The notes: generated by a model not told the origin, from the sequence alone. A stretch of 64,000 nt of DNA from Hyphomicrobiales bacterium (GCA_017304475.1 JAFKKV010000023.1:62001-126000), one strand, 5' to 3'. Counted from the stretch's first letter, positions 7,710 to 16,515 are shown. A program made the numbers and translations.

Positions 7710-9257
7710 ATGGCGCGCACTAACTCTTCCACTCTTCGGCTTCGCGGCGGCATCGCCGCGGCAGCGCTCGCGCTGACGCTCGGCGTGCCGCTGTCGCTGA
7801 CACCGGCCCTGGCACCGCCCGCCGAGGCCCGCGCCGCCATCGATGTTTCCGATCTGGCCGAGCGGGTCATCGACGCCGTGGTCAACATCTCCACCCAGAC
7901 CCGCGTCGATACCGCCGCCGCCCGGCCGCCGGGAGCCAATCCAGGCAATCCGGGCAACCGGGACGGCGCGCGTCCGGGCCCCGGCACGCCGTTCGACGAA
8001 CTGTTCGATGAATTCTTCCGCCGCCGCGGCGAAGGGGCTCCGGGCGCGCCCGGCCAGCCGCAGCAACCGCAGCGCCGCCAGTCGTCGCTGGGTTCCGGCT
8101 TCGTCATCGACTCCTCCGGCATCATCATCACCAACAATCACGTGATCGACGGCGCCGACGAGGTCACGGTGATCTTCAACGACGGCACGCGGCTGAAGGC
8201 CGAGATCGTCGGGCGCGACCGCGAGGTCGACATCGCCGTGCTCCGGGTCAAACCGGACCGGCCCCTGAAGGCCGTGCCTTTCGCCGATTCCGACAAGATC
8301 CGCATCGGCGAGCCGGTGATGGCCATCGGCAATCCGCTCGGGCTCGGCGGCACGGTGACCGCCGGCATCGTCTCGGCCAAGAACCGCGACATCCAGTCGG
8401 GGCCGTTCGACAACTACATCCAGACCGACGCGGCCATCAATCGCGGCAATTCCGGCGGCCCGTTGTTCAACATGGCCGGCGAGGTGATCGGCATCAACAC
8501 GGCGATCTTCTCGCAGTCCGGCGGCAATATCGGCATCGCCTTCGCGGTGCCGGCCAATACCGCCAAGCCGGTGGTCGACCAGCTGCGTGAATTCGGCGAG
8601 ACCCGGCGCGGCTGGCTCGGCGTGCGGATCCAGGAGGTCACCGACGAGATCGCCGAGAGCCTCAACCTGCGCGGCTCGCGCGGCGCACTGATCGCGGGCG
8701 TCGAGCCGAATGGCCCCGCCGGCCCGGCGGGCCTGCGCACCGGCGACGTGGTCTTGCGCTTCGACGGTAAGGAAGTGCGCTCGTCGCGCGAATTGCCGCG
8801 CATCGTCTCCGAGACGCCGGTCGGCAAGGCCGTGCCCGTCGTGGTCATGCGCGCCGGCAAGGAAGAGACGCTGACCGTCACGCTCGGCCGCCGCGAAGGC
8901 AATATCCAGCAGGCCTCGACCGGCCGCCAGCCGGCCGAGCGGCCGCGTGAAAACCCTGTCGTCTCGGCGCTCGGCCTGCAATTGTCGGGCGTGACCGCGG
9001 AATTGCGCCAGCGCTACCGGCTGCGCGACGATGCGCGCGGCGTGATCGTGACCCAGGTCGACCCCAATTCGCGGGCGGCCGAGCGGCGCGTCCAGGCCGG
9101 CGACGTGATCCTCGAGGTGCAGAACGAAGCGGTCAATTCACCTGCCGAGGTGACCCGCCGGATCGACGCCCTGAAGGCCGAGGGGCGCAATTCAGCGCTG
9201 TTCCTGATCGCCAATGCCGAGGGCGACCGCCGTTTCGTCGCGCTCAACCTGCGCTGA
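7710..9257 (+). CDS. degP: Do-type periplasmic serine protease (DegP/MucD family)
   Basis: A 515-residue exported HtrA protease/chaperone for envelope protein quality control. A signal peptide ends near residue 41. The trypsin-like domain carries the triad His144 (NNHVIDG), Asp174 (EVDIAVL) and Ser248 (NRGNSGGP). Two PDZ domains follow at about residues 300-385 and 425-510, which is full family length. A Gly/Pro/Arg-rich loop (residues 72-125) precedes the protease core. The gene is monocistronic, with 210 bp upstream and a strong terminator directly behind. The upstream gap has no clear promoter that I can defend, apart from a GGAAT/ATTCC dyad near 7599-7615. Confidence 0.93.
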   Translation: MARTNSSTLRLRGGIAAAALALTLGVPLSLTPALAPPAEARAAIDVSDLAERVIDAVVNISTQTRVDTAAARPPGANPGNPGNRDGARPGPGTPFDELFDEFFRRRGEGAPGAPGQPQQPQRRQSSLGSGFVIDSSGIIITNNHVIDGADEVTVIFNDGTRLKAEIVGRDREVDIAVLRVKPDRPLKAVPFADSDKIRIGEPVMAIGNPLGLGGTVTAGIVSAKNRDIQSGPFDNYIQTDAAINRGNSGGPLFNMAGEVIGINTAIFSQSGGNIGIAFAVPANTAKPVVDQLREFGETRRGWLGVRIQEVTDEIAESLNLRGSRGALIAGVEPNGPAGPAGLRTGDVVLRFDGKEVRSSRELPRIVSETPVGKAVPVVVMRAGKEETLTVTLGRREGNIQQASTGRQPAERPRENPVVSALGLQLSGVTAELRQRYRLRDDARGVIVTQVDPNSRAAERRVQAGDVILEVQNEAVNSPAEVTRRIDALKAEGRNSALFLIANAEGDRRFVALNLR

Positions 9258-9296
9258 CGGCATCCGGCGCGCGGCGAGCCCGCCCTTCATTCAAGC

Positions 9297-9325
9297 AAAA
9301 AGGCGGGTTCATCACCCGCCTTTTT
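9297..9325. terminator. Bidirectional rho-independent terminator
   Basis: A perfect 12-bp stem (9297-9308 with 9314-9325) with a 5-nt loop. A T-run follows on the plus strand, and the symmetric A-run serves the minus strand. It lies between the convergent protease and serB genes and can stop both. Confidence 0.9.
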
Positions 9326-9356
9326 CTTTTCTCAGCTCCGGCAGGGCGCCATGGCG

Positions 9357-10253
9357 TCAAGCGACGAAGTCGCTGCGCCGGTAGCCCTGGGCGTAAAGCA
9401 AGGCGGTGAGGTCGCCATGGTCGATCCGGGCGGCGGCGGCCTCGGCGACCCTAGGCTTGGCCTTGAAGGCGACACCGAGGCCCGCCTCGCCGATCATGGC
9501 GAGATCATTGGCGCCATCGCCCACCGCCAGCGTGTCGGCTTTGGCGAGACCGAGGCGGTCGCGCAGTTCGATCAGCGTCGTGAGCTTCGCCTCGCGGCCG
9601 AGGATCGGCTCCTCGACCCGGCCGGCAAAGGCGCCGTCCTCGACAACCAGCAGGTTGGAGCGATGTTCGTCGAAGCCGAGCATGGCATGGACCGGCCCGG
9701 TGAACAGGGTAAAGCCGCCGGAGACCAGCGCGGTATAGCTGCCGTTCGCCCGCATGGTCCCGACAAGCTCGCGCCCGCCTGGCGTGAGGGTGATGCGCTT
9801 GTCGATCACGTCACCGACGACGCTGGCCGGCAGGCCTTTCAGCAAGGCGACGCGTTCGCGCAGCGCCGGCTCGAAATCGATCTCGCCGCGCATGGCGCGC
9901 TCGGTGATTTCGGCGACATGGGCCTTCATGCCGACCATGTCGGCGAGTTCGTCGATGCATTCCTGGCCGATCATGGTCGAATCCATGTCGGCGAGGAACA
10001 GCCGCTTCCGGCGCGTCGCCGCCTCCTGCACGAAGACATCGACCGGCGCGCCGCCGAGCACCGCCCGGATCCGCTCGGCCACGGCACGGTTGTCGATCGC
10101 GCCCGTCGGTGCGAAAGGGATGTCGGCGGCGATGCCTGAATCGAGCGTCACCGCCGCACCGGTACCGGGCATGGCGGTCGCGACGGCCTGAACGATCGCC
10201 GGTGTGACGGCCGGACGGGCCGGGTTCGAAGCAAGGGTGACGACGTGGGTCAA
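9357..10253 (-). CDS. serB: Phosphoserine phosphatase
   Basis: Final step of serine synthesis: O-phosphoserine to serine. The HAD motif I is ADMDSTMI (nucleophile Asp89, acid/base Asp91), SGGF gives motif II, and VGDGANDLAMI is the metal-binding motif IV. Residues 1-80 form an ACT-like N-terminal domain as in 290-300-residue alphaproteobacterial SerB proteins. The minus frame stays open to 11438 through the antisense of miaA, but SerB homology begins at THVVTLASN. The only start there is a TTG at 10253 with an AGGA site upstream. That places the start inside miaA, overlapping its GTG. Confidence 0.9.
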   Translation of the reverse strand: MTHVVTLASNPARPAVTPAIVQAVATAMPGTGAAVTLDSGIAADIPFAPTGAIDNRAVAERIRAVLGGAPVDVFVQEAATRRKRLFLADMDSTMIGQECIDELADMVGMKAHVAEITERAMRGEIDFEPALRERVALLKGLPASVVGDVIDKRITLTPGGRELVGTMRANGSYTALVSGGFTLFTGPVHAMLGFDEHRSNLLVVEDGAFAGRVEEPILGREAKLTTLIELRDRLGLAKADTLAVGDGANDLAMIGEAGLGVAFKAKPRVAEAAAARIDHGDLTALLYAQGYRRSDFVA

Positions 10254-11192
10254 GCCGCAGGTCCTGCGAAACGGGGTAAAGCGAAGGCCGTCCTCATCGC
10301 AGGTCCTACCGCCAGCGGCAAGTCGGCGCTGGCCCTGGCGCTGGCCAAACGCTTCGGCGGCGTGGTCATCAATGCCGATTCCATGCAGGTTTATCGCGAC
10401 CTGCAGATCATCACCGCACGCCCGAGCACCGAGGAAATGGCCGCGGCGCCGCATCGGCTCTATGGCACCGTCGATGGCCAGGTGAATTTTTCGGTCGGCC
10501 GCTGGATCGAGGCAGCACTCGCCGAGATCGCCACGGCGGAAGCCGCAGGCCTCCTGCCCATCCTGATCGGCGGCACCGGCCTCTATTTCAAGGCCCTGAC
10601 CCAGGGCATCTCGGATATTCCGCCGGTGCCCGACGAGATCCGCCAGAGGCTGCGTGCGGAGGCCGAGGGCTTGCCCGCGCCGGTGCTGCACCAGCGCCTG
10701 GCGGCTCTCGACCCCGTCACCGCCGCGAAGCTCCGGCCGAACGACCCGCAGCGAACCCTGCGGGCGCTGGAAGTGTTCGTCGCCACCGGCCGGCCCCTCG
10801 CCGACTGGCAGCAGGACGGCCGCGGCGCGCCGGCCCTGCCGATCCAGCAATGCGCGGCCATGTTCCTGAGCGTCGAGCGGGAGCCGCTGCGCCGGCGCAT
10901 CGACGAGCGCTTCGTCGCCATGATGGCGGCCGGCGCCCTCGACGAGGTGGCCCGGCTGGCCTCGCGCGGGCTCGATCCAGCTCTGCCGGTCATGCGCGCC
11001 CATGGCGTGCCCGGGCTGATTGCCCATCTCGCCGGCGAGATGTCGCTGACCGAGGCGATCGCCAAAGGGCAAAGGGACACCCGTGCCTATGCCAAGCGCC
11101 AGGAGACCTGGTTCCGCCACCAGATGCCCGGCTTCGCGGCGCTGCCTCCGAACGAGGCGCTCGCCGCCCTGACCGCAGGCCTTCAGGCTTGA
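10245..11192 (+). CDS. miaA: tRNA dimethylallyltransferase
   Basis: Adds the isopentenyl group to A37 of tRNAs reading UNN codons. 315 residues starting at GTG 10245, preceded by AAGGG. The P-loop is GPTASGKS at residues 20-27, followed by INADSMQVYRDL (substrate-binding loop) and IGGTGLYFKAL, both MiaA signatures. Full family length. Its first codons overlap the divergent serB start by 9 bp, and its last 10 bp overlap the convergent cyclase gene, so it is hemmed in by overlaps on both sides. Confidence 0.95.
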   Translation: MGQAAGPAKRGKAKAVLIAGPTASGKSALALALAKRFGGVVINADSMQVYRDLQIITARPSTEEMAAAPHRLYGTVDGQVNFSVGRWIEAALAEIATAEAAGLLPILIGGTGLYFKALTQGISDIPPVPDEIRQRLRAEAEGLPAPVLHQRLAALDPVTAAKLRPNDPQRTLRALEVFVATGRPLADWQQDGRGAPALPIQQCAAMFLSVEREPLRRRIDERFVAMMAAGALDEVARLASRGLDPALPVMRAHGVPGLIAHLAGEMSLTEAIAKGQRDTRAYAKRQETWFRHQMPGFAALPPNEALAALTAGLQA

Positions 11193-12733
11193 GTGCCGGG
11201 CGCCTTGCGGCGAGGCCGGGTGCCGCGCCGGGCATGCGGTTCGAATGCGACCACATCGCTTGACGGCGCCAATCCGGCCTCGGTCTCGATCGTCAGTCCC
11301 GACCAGTGTCCGTCGTCGATCAGCACGACATTGCGACCGGCCGCCTTGGCCCGGTAGAGCGCGTGATCGGCCCGCGACAGCAGCCGGTCGAGCGTCTCGC
11401 GCCCGTCCCAGGATGCGATGCCGAACGAACCGGCGCACCTGATCGTCCGGCCCTCGTGCAGGATCTCGGCGTCGGCGAGAACCGCGCGGACCCGCTCCGC
11501 CGCAGCCACTGCCTCGTCGATGCCGGCATAGGGCAGCACGACGACGAATTCCTCGCCGCCGAGCCGGCCGACCAGGTCGACACCTTCGCGCAGGCCGTGA
11601 CCGAGAGTGAGCCCGACCTGCCTCAGCACCGCGTCGCCGCCGGCATGGCCAAAGGTATCGTTGATCGCCTTGAAATGATCGAGATCGAGCAGGACGACCG
11701 AAATGGCATGGGCATAGCGCTCGGCGAGCGACAGGGCCTTCTGCAATCCCTCGGTCAGGGCACGCCGGTTGAGCGCGCCGGTCAGGGGGTCGATCGCGGC
11801 GAGCCGGTTGAGCTCGGTTTCCAGCGCCTGGCGCCGGGCGATCTCGGATTTCAGCGCCTGATTGGCGGCGGCGAATTCGAGCCGCTGCAGTTCGGCCGCG
11901 TCCTCCGCCTGCTTGCGCGCCGTGATATCGGCGAAAGTGATCATGAAGCCGTCGCCAAGCGGCGCAACGGCGGCCTCGAACCAGCCGTCGACCCCGTCCT
12001 GGCGATAGGAAACGGTGAATTCGGCGGCCTCGCGCGTCTCGGCGACCACGATGCAGCGATCCCAGATGCCAGTCTCGACCACACCGGGGAAGGCCTCGAG
12101 CAACTGGCAGTCGACGAGGTCCTCGATGGGCCGTCCAAGGAATTGCGAGGCCCGGCGGTTGGCGGCGATGAGCTCGCCGTCGACCGGCCGCCCGCCCGCG
12201 CCGCGCCGCAGCCGCACCGCCAGGATGCCGTCGAGCGACGCATCGAGGATCGCACTCAGCAGGTCGTCGCGAAACTCGCGCACCTTGCTGTACACCACGA
12301 TCACATCCGAACCGTCACTGTCGCGGCAGGGCAGCAGCAGCCGCTCCCAGAGATGAACCTCGGAAGCAGGCCCGCCGCGATGGAGCGTGAACAGGGCCTT
12401 CTTGTCGGCCAGCACGCGCGCATAGACCTCGCGGAAGAAGGTTCCGGTCGCGCCCCTGACGTCGCTGGTGCGCCGTCCGGTCATGTCGAGCCCAACGGTC
12501 GCCCGGATCGTCGCGCCCTGATGGACATAGACATAGTCGTCGTCGCCGAGCGGAACCAGCACGATCAGGTCCTCAGCGTCGGGGCCGAGATGAACCGGGT
12601 CGAACGGATCGAACGGCACATAGCCGTAACGCTCGTGCAATTCGTTCCAGGCCGCGAGCAGACGCGGAATGGCAGGCGCATGCGCCCGCTCCTCGATGCC
12701 TGTCTCGTGCGTCTCGCGGTACATGGATTTCAT
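11183..12733 (-). CDS. PAS-GGDEF diguanylate cyclase
   Basis: A 516-residue soluble signalling protein. Residues 20-150 form an N-terminal sensor region, 160-272 a PAS domain (AILDASLDGILAV ... MITFADITARKQ), 275-310 a coiled-coil linker, and 312-475 a GGDEF domain. The active-site motif GGEEF (392-396) and the metal site LLDLDHFKAIND are intact, so it should make cyclic di-GMP from GTP. The product-inhibition site is degenerate: REGVD replaces RxxD at the expected spacing. There are no membrane helices. ATGs at 12733 and 12724 are both possible. The 3' end overlaps convergent miaA by 10 bp. Confidence 0.9.
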   Translation of the reverse strand: MKSMYRETHETGIEERAHAPAIPRLLAAWNELHERYGYVPFDPFDPVHLGPDAEDLIVLVPLGDDDYVYVHQGATIRATVGLDMTGRRTSDVRGATGTFFREVYARVLADKKALFTLHRGGPASEVHLWERLLLPCRDSDGSDVIVVYSKVREFRDDLLSAILDASLDGILAVRLRRGAGGRPVDGELIAANRRASQFLGRPIEDLVDCQLLEAFPGVVETGIWDRCIVVAETREAAEFTVSYRQDGVDGWFEAAVAPLGDGFMITFADITARKQAEDAAELQRLEFAAANQALKSEIARRQALETELNRLAAIDPLTGALNRRALTEGLQKALSLAERYAHAISVVLLDLDHFKAINDTFGHAGGDAVLRQVGLTLGHGLREGVDLVGRLGGEEFVVVLPYAGIDEAVAAAERVRAVLADAEILHEGRTIRCAGSFGIASWDGRETLDRLLSRADHALYRAKAAGRNVVLIDDGHWSGLTIETEAGLAPSSDVVAFEPHARRGTRPRRKAPGTQA

Positions 12734-12738
12734 TATTC

Positions 12739-12795
12739 CCTTACGTCATCTTGACCTGCTCGTTTTAAAGGCAGGTAAACGGACATTACGTAAGG
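12739..12795. repeat. Nested inverted repeat upstream of the GGDEF gene
   Basis: An outer pair CCTTACGT (12739-12746) and ACGTAAGG (12788-12795) encloses an inner pair ACCTGC (12754-12759) and GCAGGT (12771-12776). The 57-bp element fills nearly all of the gap between the cyclase start and the end of the upstream gene. It may be an operator for a dimer pair or an RNA structure in the leader. Confidence 0.5.
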
Positions 12796-12809
12796 CGAAT
12801 AGGCAGCCG

Positions 12810-13349
12810 TCAGGCCTGCGAAAATGCGTCCCGGAAGCTCGGGACATCAAGCGGCCGGCCGTCGGCATCGGCCAGGGCGACGAAGTCGCGCGCCAGAACC
12901 TCGCCGAAGATGTAGCCGTCGCGCACCACCATCTGGCGACCGCGATCACTAATGAACACGACAAGGCCGGCGGCGATCTCCGCCTTCAGGAGATCGACCA
13001 CGGCGCTCGCTTTCCACAATTGCGGCCGCGCCGGGTCGACGAACAGGAAAATGACCTTCTCGACGGGATCGCGATGGAAATAGGCGCCGCAATCGAGCGG
13101 ATGCGGGATCTTGTTGCGGTCCGGGCTGTCGGCCAGGCGCGCGGTCAGATAGGCGCAGGAATAGGCCAGGCAGGCGCCCGGCCGCTCCGGCTGACCAAAG
13201 ATCGAACAGCCGCCATTGGCGATATGACGGCAGGCACGGTAGGCCGGCTTGTCGAGCGCCAGGATTTCCGGAAGCGTGCAGCAATAGGTACAGGTGCGGC
13301 AGAAGGAGACACGCTCGCCGGCTTCCTTGCGCCGCTTGGCCTGACCCAT
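12810..13349 (-). CDS. Cysteine-cluster (YkgJ-like) protein of unknown function
   Basis: A 179-residue cytosolic protein with eight cysteines in its first 65 residues: Cys17, 20, 23 and 24 (FCRTCTYCC), Cys40, Cys48, Cys60 and Cys65, with another in LDCGAYF. The spacing resembles the YkgJ-type zinc- or iron-binding domain (CxxCxxCC ... C ... C). The C-terminal half lacks recognisable motifs. It lies 19 nt downstream of the phosphatase gene at 13369, so the two are probably co-transcribed. The metal bound and the role are unknown; the metal-site reading is an inference from cysteine spacing. Confidence 0.7.
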   Translation of the reverse strand: MGQAKRRKEAGERVSFCRTCTYCCTLPEILALDKPAYRACRHIANGGCSIFGQPERPGACLAYSCAYLTARLADSPDRNKIPHPLDCGAYFHRDPVEKVIFLFVDPARPQLWKASAVVDLLKAEIAAGLVVFISDRGRQMVVRDGYIFGEVLARDFVALADADGRPLDVPSFRDAFSQA

Positions 13350-13368
13350 CGCAGCAACCCTCCCGGCG

Positions 13369-14169
13369 TCAGCCGCCCTTCTGGCCTTCCTTCACCGCGC
13401 CGAGCAGCGCTTTCTGGATCGGCTCGTTGCCGGCGCAGACGGTTCCGTTGATCAGCATGTTGTCGAAACCATCGCAATCGGTGACGAAACCACCCGCTTC
13501 GCGCACGATCACGATGCCCGCCGCGATATCCCAGGGCGAGATGCCGCGTTCCCAGAAGCCGTCGAAACGCCCGGAGGCGACATAGGCGAGGTCGAGCGAA
13601 CAGGCGCCCATGGCGCGAACGCCGCCAAACCGCGACTGCACGATCTTCTGCTCGTTGCGCGACTGGACGTGATCGCCGCGGCCGATATGGGGAATGCCGC
13701 AGCCGACCACGCAATCCTCCGCCTTGCGGCGCGCCGAGACGCGCAGGCGGCGGTCGTTGAGGAAGGCGCCGGAGCCGCGCTCGGCGACATAGAGTTCGTC
13801 GTTCGCCGGATTGTAGACGACGCCGGCAACCAGCACGCCATTGCGCTCGAGACCGATCGAGACGGCGAAATGCGGAATGCCGTGCAGGAAATTGGTGGTG
13901 CCGTCGAGCGGGTCGACGATCCAGGTATGGGTCTGGTCGGCGCCCTCGATGCGGCCGCCCTCCTCGCCGATGAAGCCATAGCCCGGACGCGCCTTCAGCA
14001 GCTCGGTCTTCAGCACCTCCTCGGCCTTGCGATCGGCGGCCGAGACGAAATCGCCCGGACCCTTCAGCGACACCTGGAGATTCTCGACCTCGCCGAAGTC
14101 GCGCTTGAGGCTGCGGCCCGCCTTCAAGGCGGCGCCGACCATGACATTGAGCAGGGCAGAGCGGAGCAT
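13369..14169 (-). CDS. suhB: Inositol monophosphatase family protein (SuhB-like)
   Basis: A 266-residue Mg-dependent phosphatase. The metal-binding signatures are all present: GEEGG, WIVDPLDGTTNFLHG and the C-terminal SPWDIAAGI. It hydrolyses inositol-1-phosphate or related sugar phosphates. SuhB homologues also act in rRNA transcription complexes. I start at ATG 14169 (MLRSALLNVMV), where family similarity begins, although the frame is open to 14232. Followed by the cysteine-cluster gene on the same strand. Confidence 0.9.
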   Translation of the reverse strand: MLRSALLNVMVGAALKAGRSLKRDFGEVENLQVSLKGPGDFVSAADRKAEEVLKTELLKARPGYGFIGEEGGRIEGADQTHTWIVDPLDGTTNFLHGIPHFAVSIGLERNGVLVAGVVYNPANDELYVAERGSGAFLNDRRLRVSARRKAEDCVVGCGIPHIGRGDHVQSRNEQKIVQSRFGGVRAMGACSLDLAYVASGRFDGFWERGISPWDIAAGIVIVREAGGFVTDCDGFDNMLINGTVCAGNEPIQKALLGAVKEGQKGG

Positions 14170-14242
14170 GGGCTTCTTTCGGATCAGTGTCGGGCGGTCA
14201 TGCCCGCCCGTTGCCGGCCGGTCAAGCGGCACGCCGCCCAGG

Positions 14243-14830
14243 CTACCGCAAATGAAGCTGCTCGACCACGGTCAGCGGCGGCAAGGTCAGGTGATCGGCG
14301 ACGTCGAAAACGACCTCGAACGGCTCCGCCAGGGGGGCCGCCAAGGCCAGCACTTCCGCCCGGCGGGCCGGGAGAATGCGGGTGGCGAGCGTACAATGGG
14401 GAACCCAGGCCCGCGGCCGGTAATGCCTGTGGCAATGCGCGGGATCGACCATGCCGTGGATGACGGCATGGATCCCGGCCAATGCCGAGGCGTCACGCGG
14501 TGCGGCCCAGACGACGGGCGACGCCGCGTCGAAGACCGCGATACGGTCGAAAACGATCGAGATCGGCGGCCGGCCGGAAAAGGCGTCGACAAAAGCCTGG
14601 CTGACGGCTTCGGGGTTCACGTCGCGATAGATCGCGAAGGTGAAATGCGGCGCATAGTTCAAGGCCTGCATGGACGAAGCCGGCTCGAACCGGGCGAAGG
14701 CATCCCACAGGCCGCGAATGGGCAGGCCGCTGTCGTTGCGCGCCGTGATGGTGATGGCGTGATCCACGCTCGCCGCCCGCTCGGTTCCGAGATCGTCCCT
14801 GCACGTCTTCCTGGGTCCCCGGCGAACCAT
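14243..14830 (-). CDS. 2H phosphoesterase (2'-5' RNA ligase/cyclic phosphodiesterase family)
   Basis: 195 residues with the two HxTx-like catalytic motifs of the 2H superfamily, HFTFAIY and HCTLATR, about 80 residues apart. Members hydrolyse 2',3'-cyclic nucleotide phosphates or ligate RNA 2'-5'; which applies cannot be read here. The ATG at 14830 has a GGAG site 8 nt upstream. The first 21 residues look poorly conserved, so the GTG at 14767 (VDHAITIT) is an alternative. It lies between the Sel1 and suhB-like genes on the same strand, probably in one operon. Confidence 0.8.
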   Translation of the reverse strand: MVRRGPRKTCRDDLGTERAASVDHAITITARNDSGLPIRGLWDAFARFEPASSMQALNYAPHFTFAIYRDVNPEAVSQAFVDAFSGRPPISIVFDRIAVFDAASPVVWAAPRDASALAGIHAVIHGMVDPAHCHRHYRPRAWVPHCTLATRILPARRAEVLALAAPLAEPFEVVFDVADHLTLPPLTVVEQLHLR

Positions 14831-14857
14831 CGCCGCGGCTCCGGTCTTTCGCAGCCT

Positions 14858-15847
14858 TCAGCGCAGCCAGTTCCGGGCGCCACGCTCGGCGGCTTCGCGC
14901 TGAACCGGATCGAGCTTGCCGACGAAATCCGTGAGCCAGGCATCCTCGGCGCCGAGCAGGCGCGCCGTCGTGTGCCATTGGGCCGCCATGAGCGGGTCGG
15001 CGGTGACACCGCGACCGGCCGCGAGCAGCCGAGCATAGCGGTTCATCGCCAGCGGATTGCCGCGCAGCGCGGCCTTGCGAAACATCTGGGCCGCCGCCGC
15101 CTCGTCCTTGGTGACGCCCTGGCCGTTGAACAGCATGATGCCATAGTCGATTTCGGCTTCGAGCAGATCCTGGCGCGCCGCCTTTTCCATCCACGCCGCA
15201 GCCCGCGCCGGGTCGGCCGGAATACCGTTGCCGTCCTTCAAGAGCACGGCCAGCGCATATTGCGCGTCGGCATTGCCGAGATCCGCGGCCATCTGGAACC
15301 AGCGCGCCGCCACGATCGGATCCGGCTGGCCGCCCTGGCCGGAAAAGGCCAGCAGTCCGAGGTTGTAACCGGCCGCGGGATGCCCGAGCGCGGCGGCCCG
15401 TTCGAACAGCGCCTTGGCGGCAGCAGGGTCCCGCGCCTGCCCTGCCCTGCCCTCGACATGCATCATGGCCAGCGCGAAGATCGCGTTGCGGTCGCCGCGA
15501 TCCGCGGCGAGCCGGTACCAGCCCAGCGCCCGCTGATCGTTGCGCGGCACGCCAAGGCCATTGGCATGAAGCTCGGCGAGCAAGGTCATCGACACCGGAT
15601 CGGGACCGGCCTCGACCCGTTGCGTCGCCTCACGGAACGCCGTGAGAAACTGGCCGCGCTGATAGGCGCCGAAAGCGGCATCGCCGCCGCCGGTCGCGAC
15701 GGCCGGCGCGGGCGCCGGCGTCGCCGCCGGACTGCCGGGTATAGCCGGCCGCGGCACCGGCGTGGGCGCGGTGCGCTGCTGCGCCGCGGCGGTCAGTGAG
15801 ACCGCGAGCGTCATGCCGAGTGCGAAGGTGAAGCGTCCAAGCGTCAC
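14858..15847 (-). CDS. Exported Sel1-repeat protein
   Basis: A 329-residue protein with a signal peptide (ALGMTLAVSLTAAAQ), a proline-rich segment and then about six Sel1-like TPR repeats. These are recognisable from A-x-x-W-Y/F-x-x-A-A-x-x-G spacing such as GWYRLAADRGDRNA, ARWFQMAADLGNADA and AQMFRKAALRGNPLA. Such repeats form a protein-binding solenoid, here likely periplasmic. The GTG at 15847 overlaps the thiE-like stop as GTGA, which indicates translational coupling. The frame is open to 16027 but that part is antisense-like noise within thiE. The binding partner is unknown. Confidence 0.85.
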   Translation of the reverse strand: MTLGRFTFALGMTLAVSLTAAAQQRTAPTPVPRPAIPGSPAATPAPAPAVATGGGDAAFGAYQRGQFLTAFREATQRVEAGPDPVSMTLLAELHANGLGVPRNDQRALGWYRLAADRGDRNAIFALAMMHVEGRAGQARDPAAAKALFERAAALGHPAAGYNLGLLAFSGQGGQPDPIVAARWFQMAADLGNADAQYALAVLLKDGNGIPADPARAAAWMEKAARQDLLEAEIDYGIMLFNGQGVTKDEAAAAQMFRKAALRGNPLAMNRYARLLAAGRGVTADPLMAAQWHTTARLLGAEDAWLTDFVGKLDPVQREAAERGARNWLR

Positions 15848-16515
15848 GCCGCGGCCCCCGTGCGAAGTTCGGCAAGGGCCGCGGCGACCGCCTTGGCCGG
15901 ACCATCGGGATGGGCCCAGACGGCATCCCCCAATGCGACGAAGTCCGCGTGGACGCTGGCGAGAGCAGCGGCCCCCGCAATGTCCGGAGAGAAGCCGACG
16001 ACCGGAATCTGAAACACCTCGGCCCACCAGGACACGCGCTCGACCACGGCGGCGAAGGGCGGCAGCACGCCGTTCTTGTCGGCATGGCGCGACACCATGG
16101 GCTCGCCGAACATGACGTAGTCGCAGCCCTTTTCACCGGCGCTCATGGCGTCGTCGCGCGATTTCAGGCCGGCGACGCCGACCATGCGCTCCGGCGCCAG
16201 CCGTTCGATCGCATCGGCGACGCGGGCCTCGTCATAGAGCAGATGCAGGCCGTCGGCGCCGCCACGGGCAACCGCATCGATGGCGCCCTCGATCATCAAG
16301 GCGCTGCCGGCGGGCTGAACAAGCCGCGCCAGGGCCTTGACCACATTGACGCTGGCCCGGTCGTCGGGCGCGGCCAGCCGGGCGATCACCGCCGCGACGG
16401 GCCCCGCCGCGAGCGCCGCCTCCAGCGCCGGAAGGAATGCCTCCGGCGCCTCGATCAACGGCGTGACCAGGACAAGTTGGGTTTCGGGAAGGGCGGCCGG
16501 CGGAGGTTTTACCAT
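15844..16515 (-). CDS. Thiamine-phosphate synthase family protein
   Basis: A 223-residue TIM-barrel protein of the ThiE/TenI type, judged from GADGLHL, the VGVAGLKSRDDAMSAGEKGCDYVMFGEP region and the C-terminal VVGFSPDIAGAAAL segment. True ThiE joins HMP-PP and HET-P to thiamine phosphate. The canonical GQ/KxD and HS motifs are altered here (AGLKSRDDA in place of the usual GxSxH), so catalysis is uncertain. It forms a coupled pair with the Sel1 gene. No thiamine riboswitch is visible upstream. Confidence 0.7.
   Translation of the reverse strand: MVKPPPAALPETQLVLVTPLIEAPEAFLPALEAALAAGPVAAVIARLAAPDDRASVNVVKALARLVQPAGSALMIEGAIDAVARGGADGLHLLYDEARVADAIERLAPERMVGVAGLKSRDDAMSAGEKGCDYVMFGEPMVSRHADKNGVLPPFAAVVERVSWWAEVFQIPVVGFSPDIAGAAALASVHADFVALGDAVWAHPDGPAKAVAAALAELRTGAAA

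Noticed and set aside
9357..11438. Single 693-codon minus frame spanning serB and the antisense of miaA
   Set aside because: Only the part up to 10253 shows SerB homology; the rest is antisense to a clear miaA gene and is an effect of high GC content.
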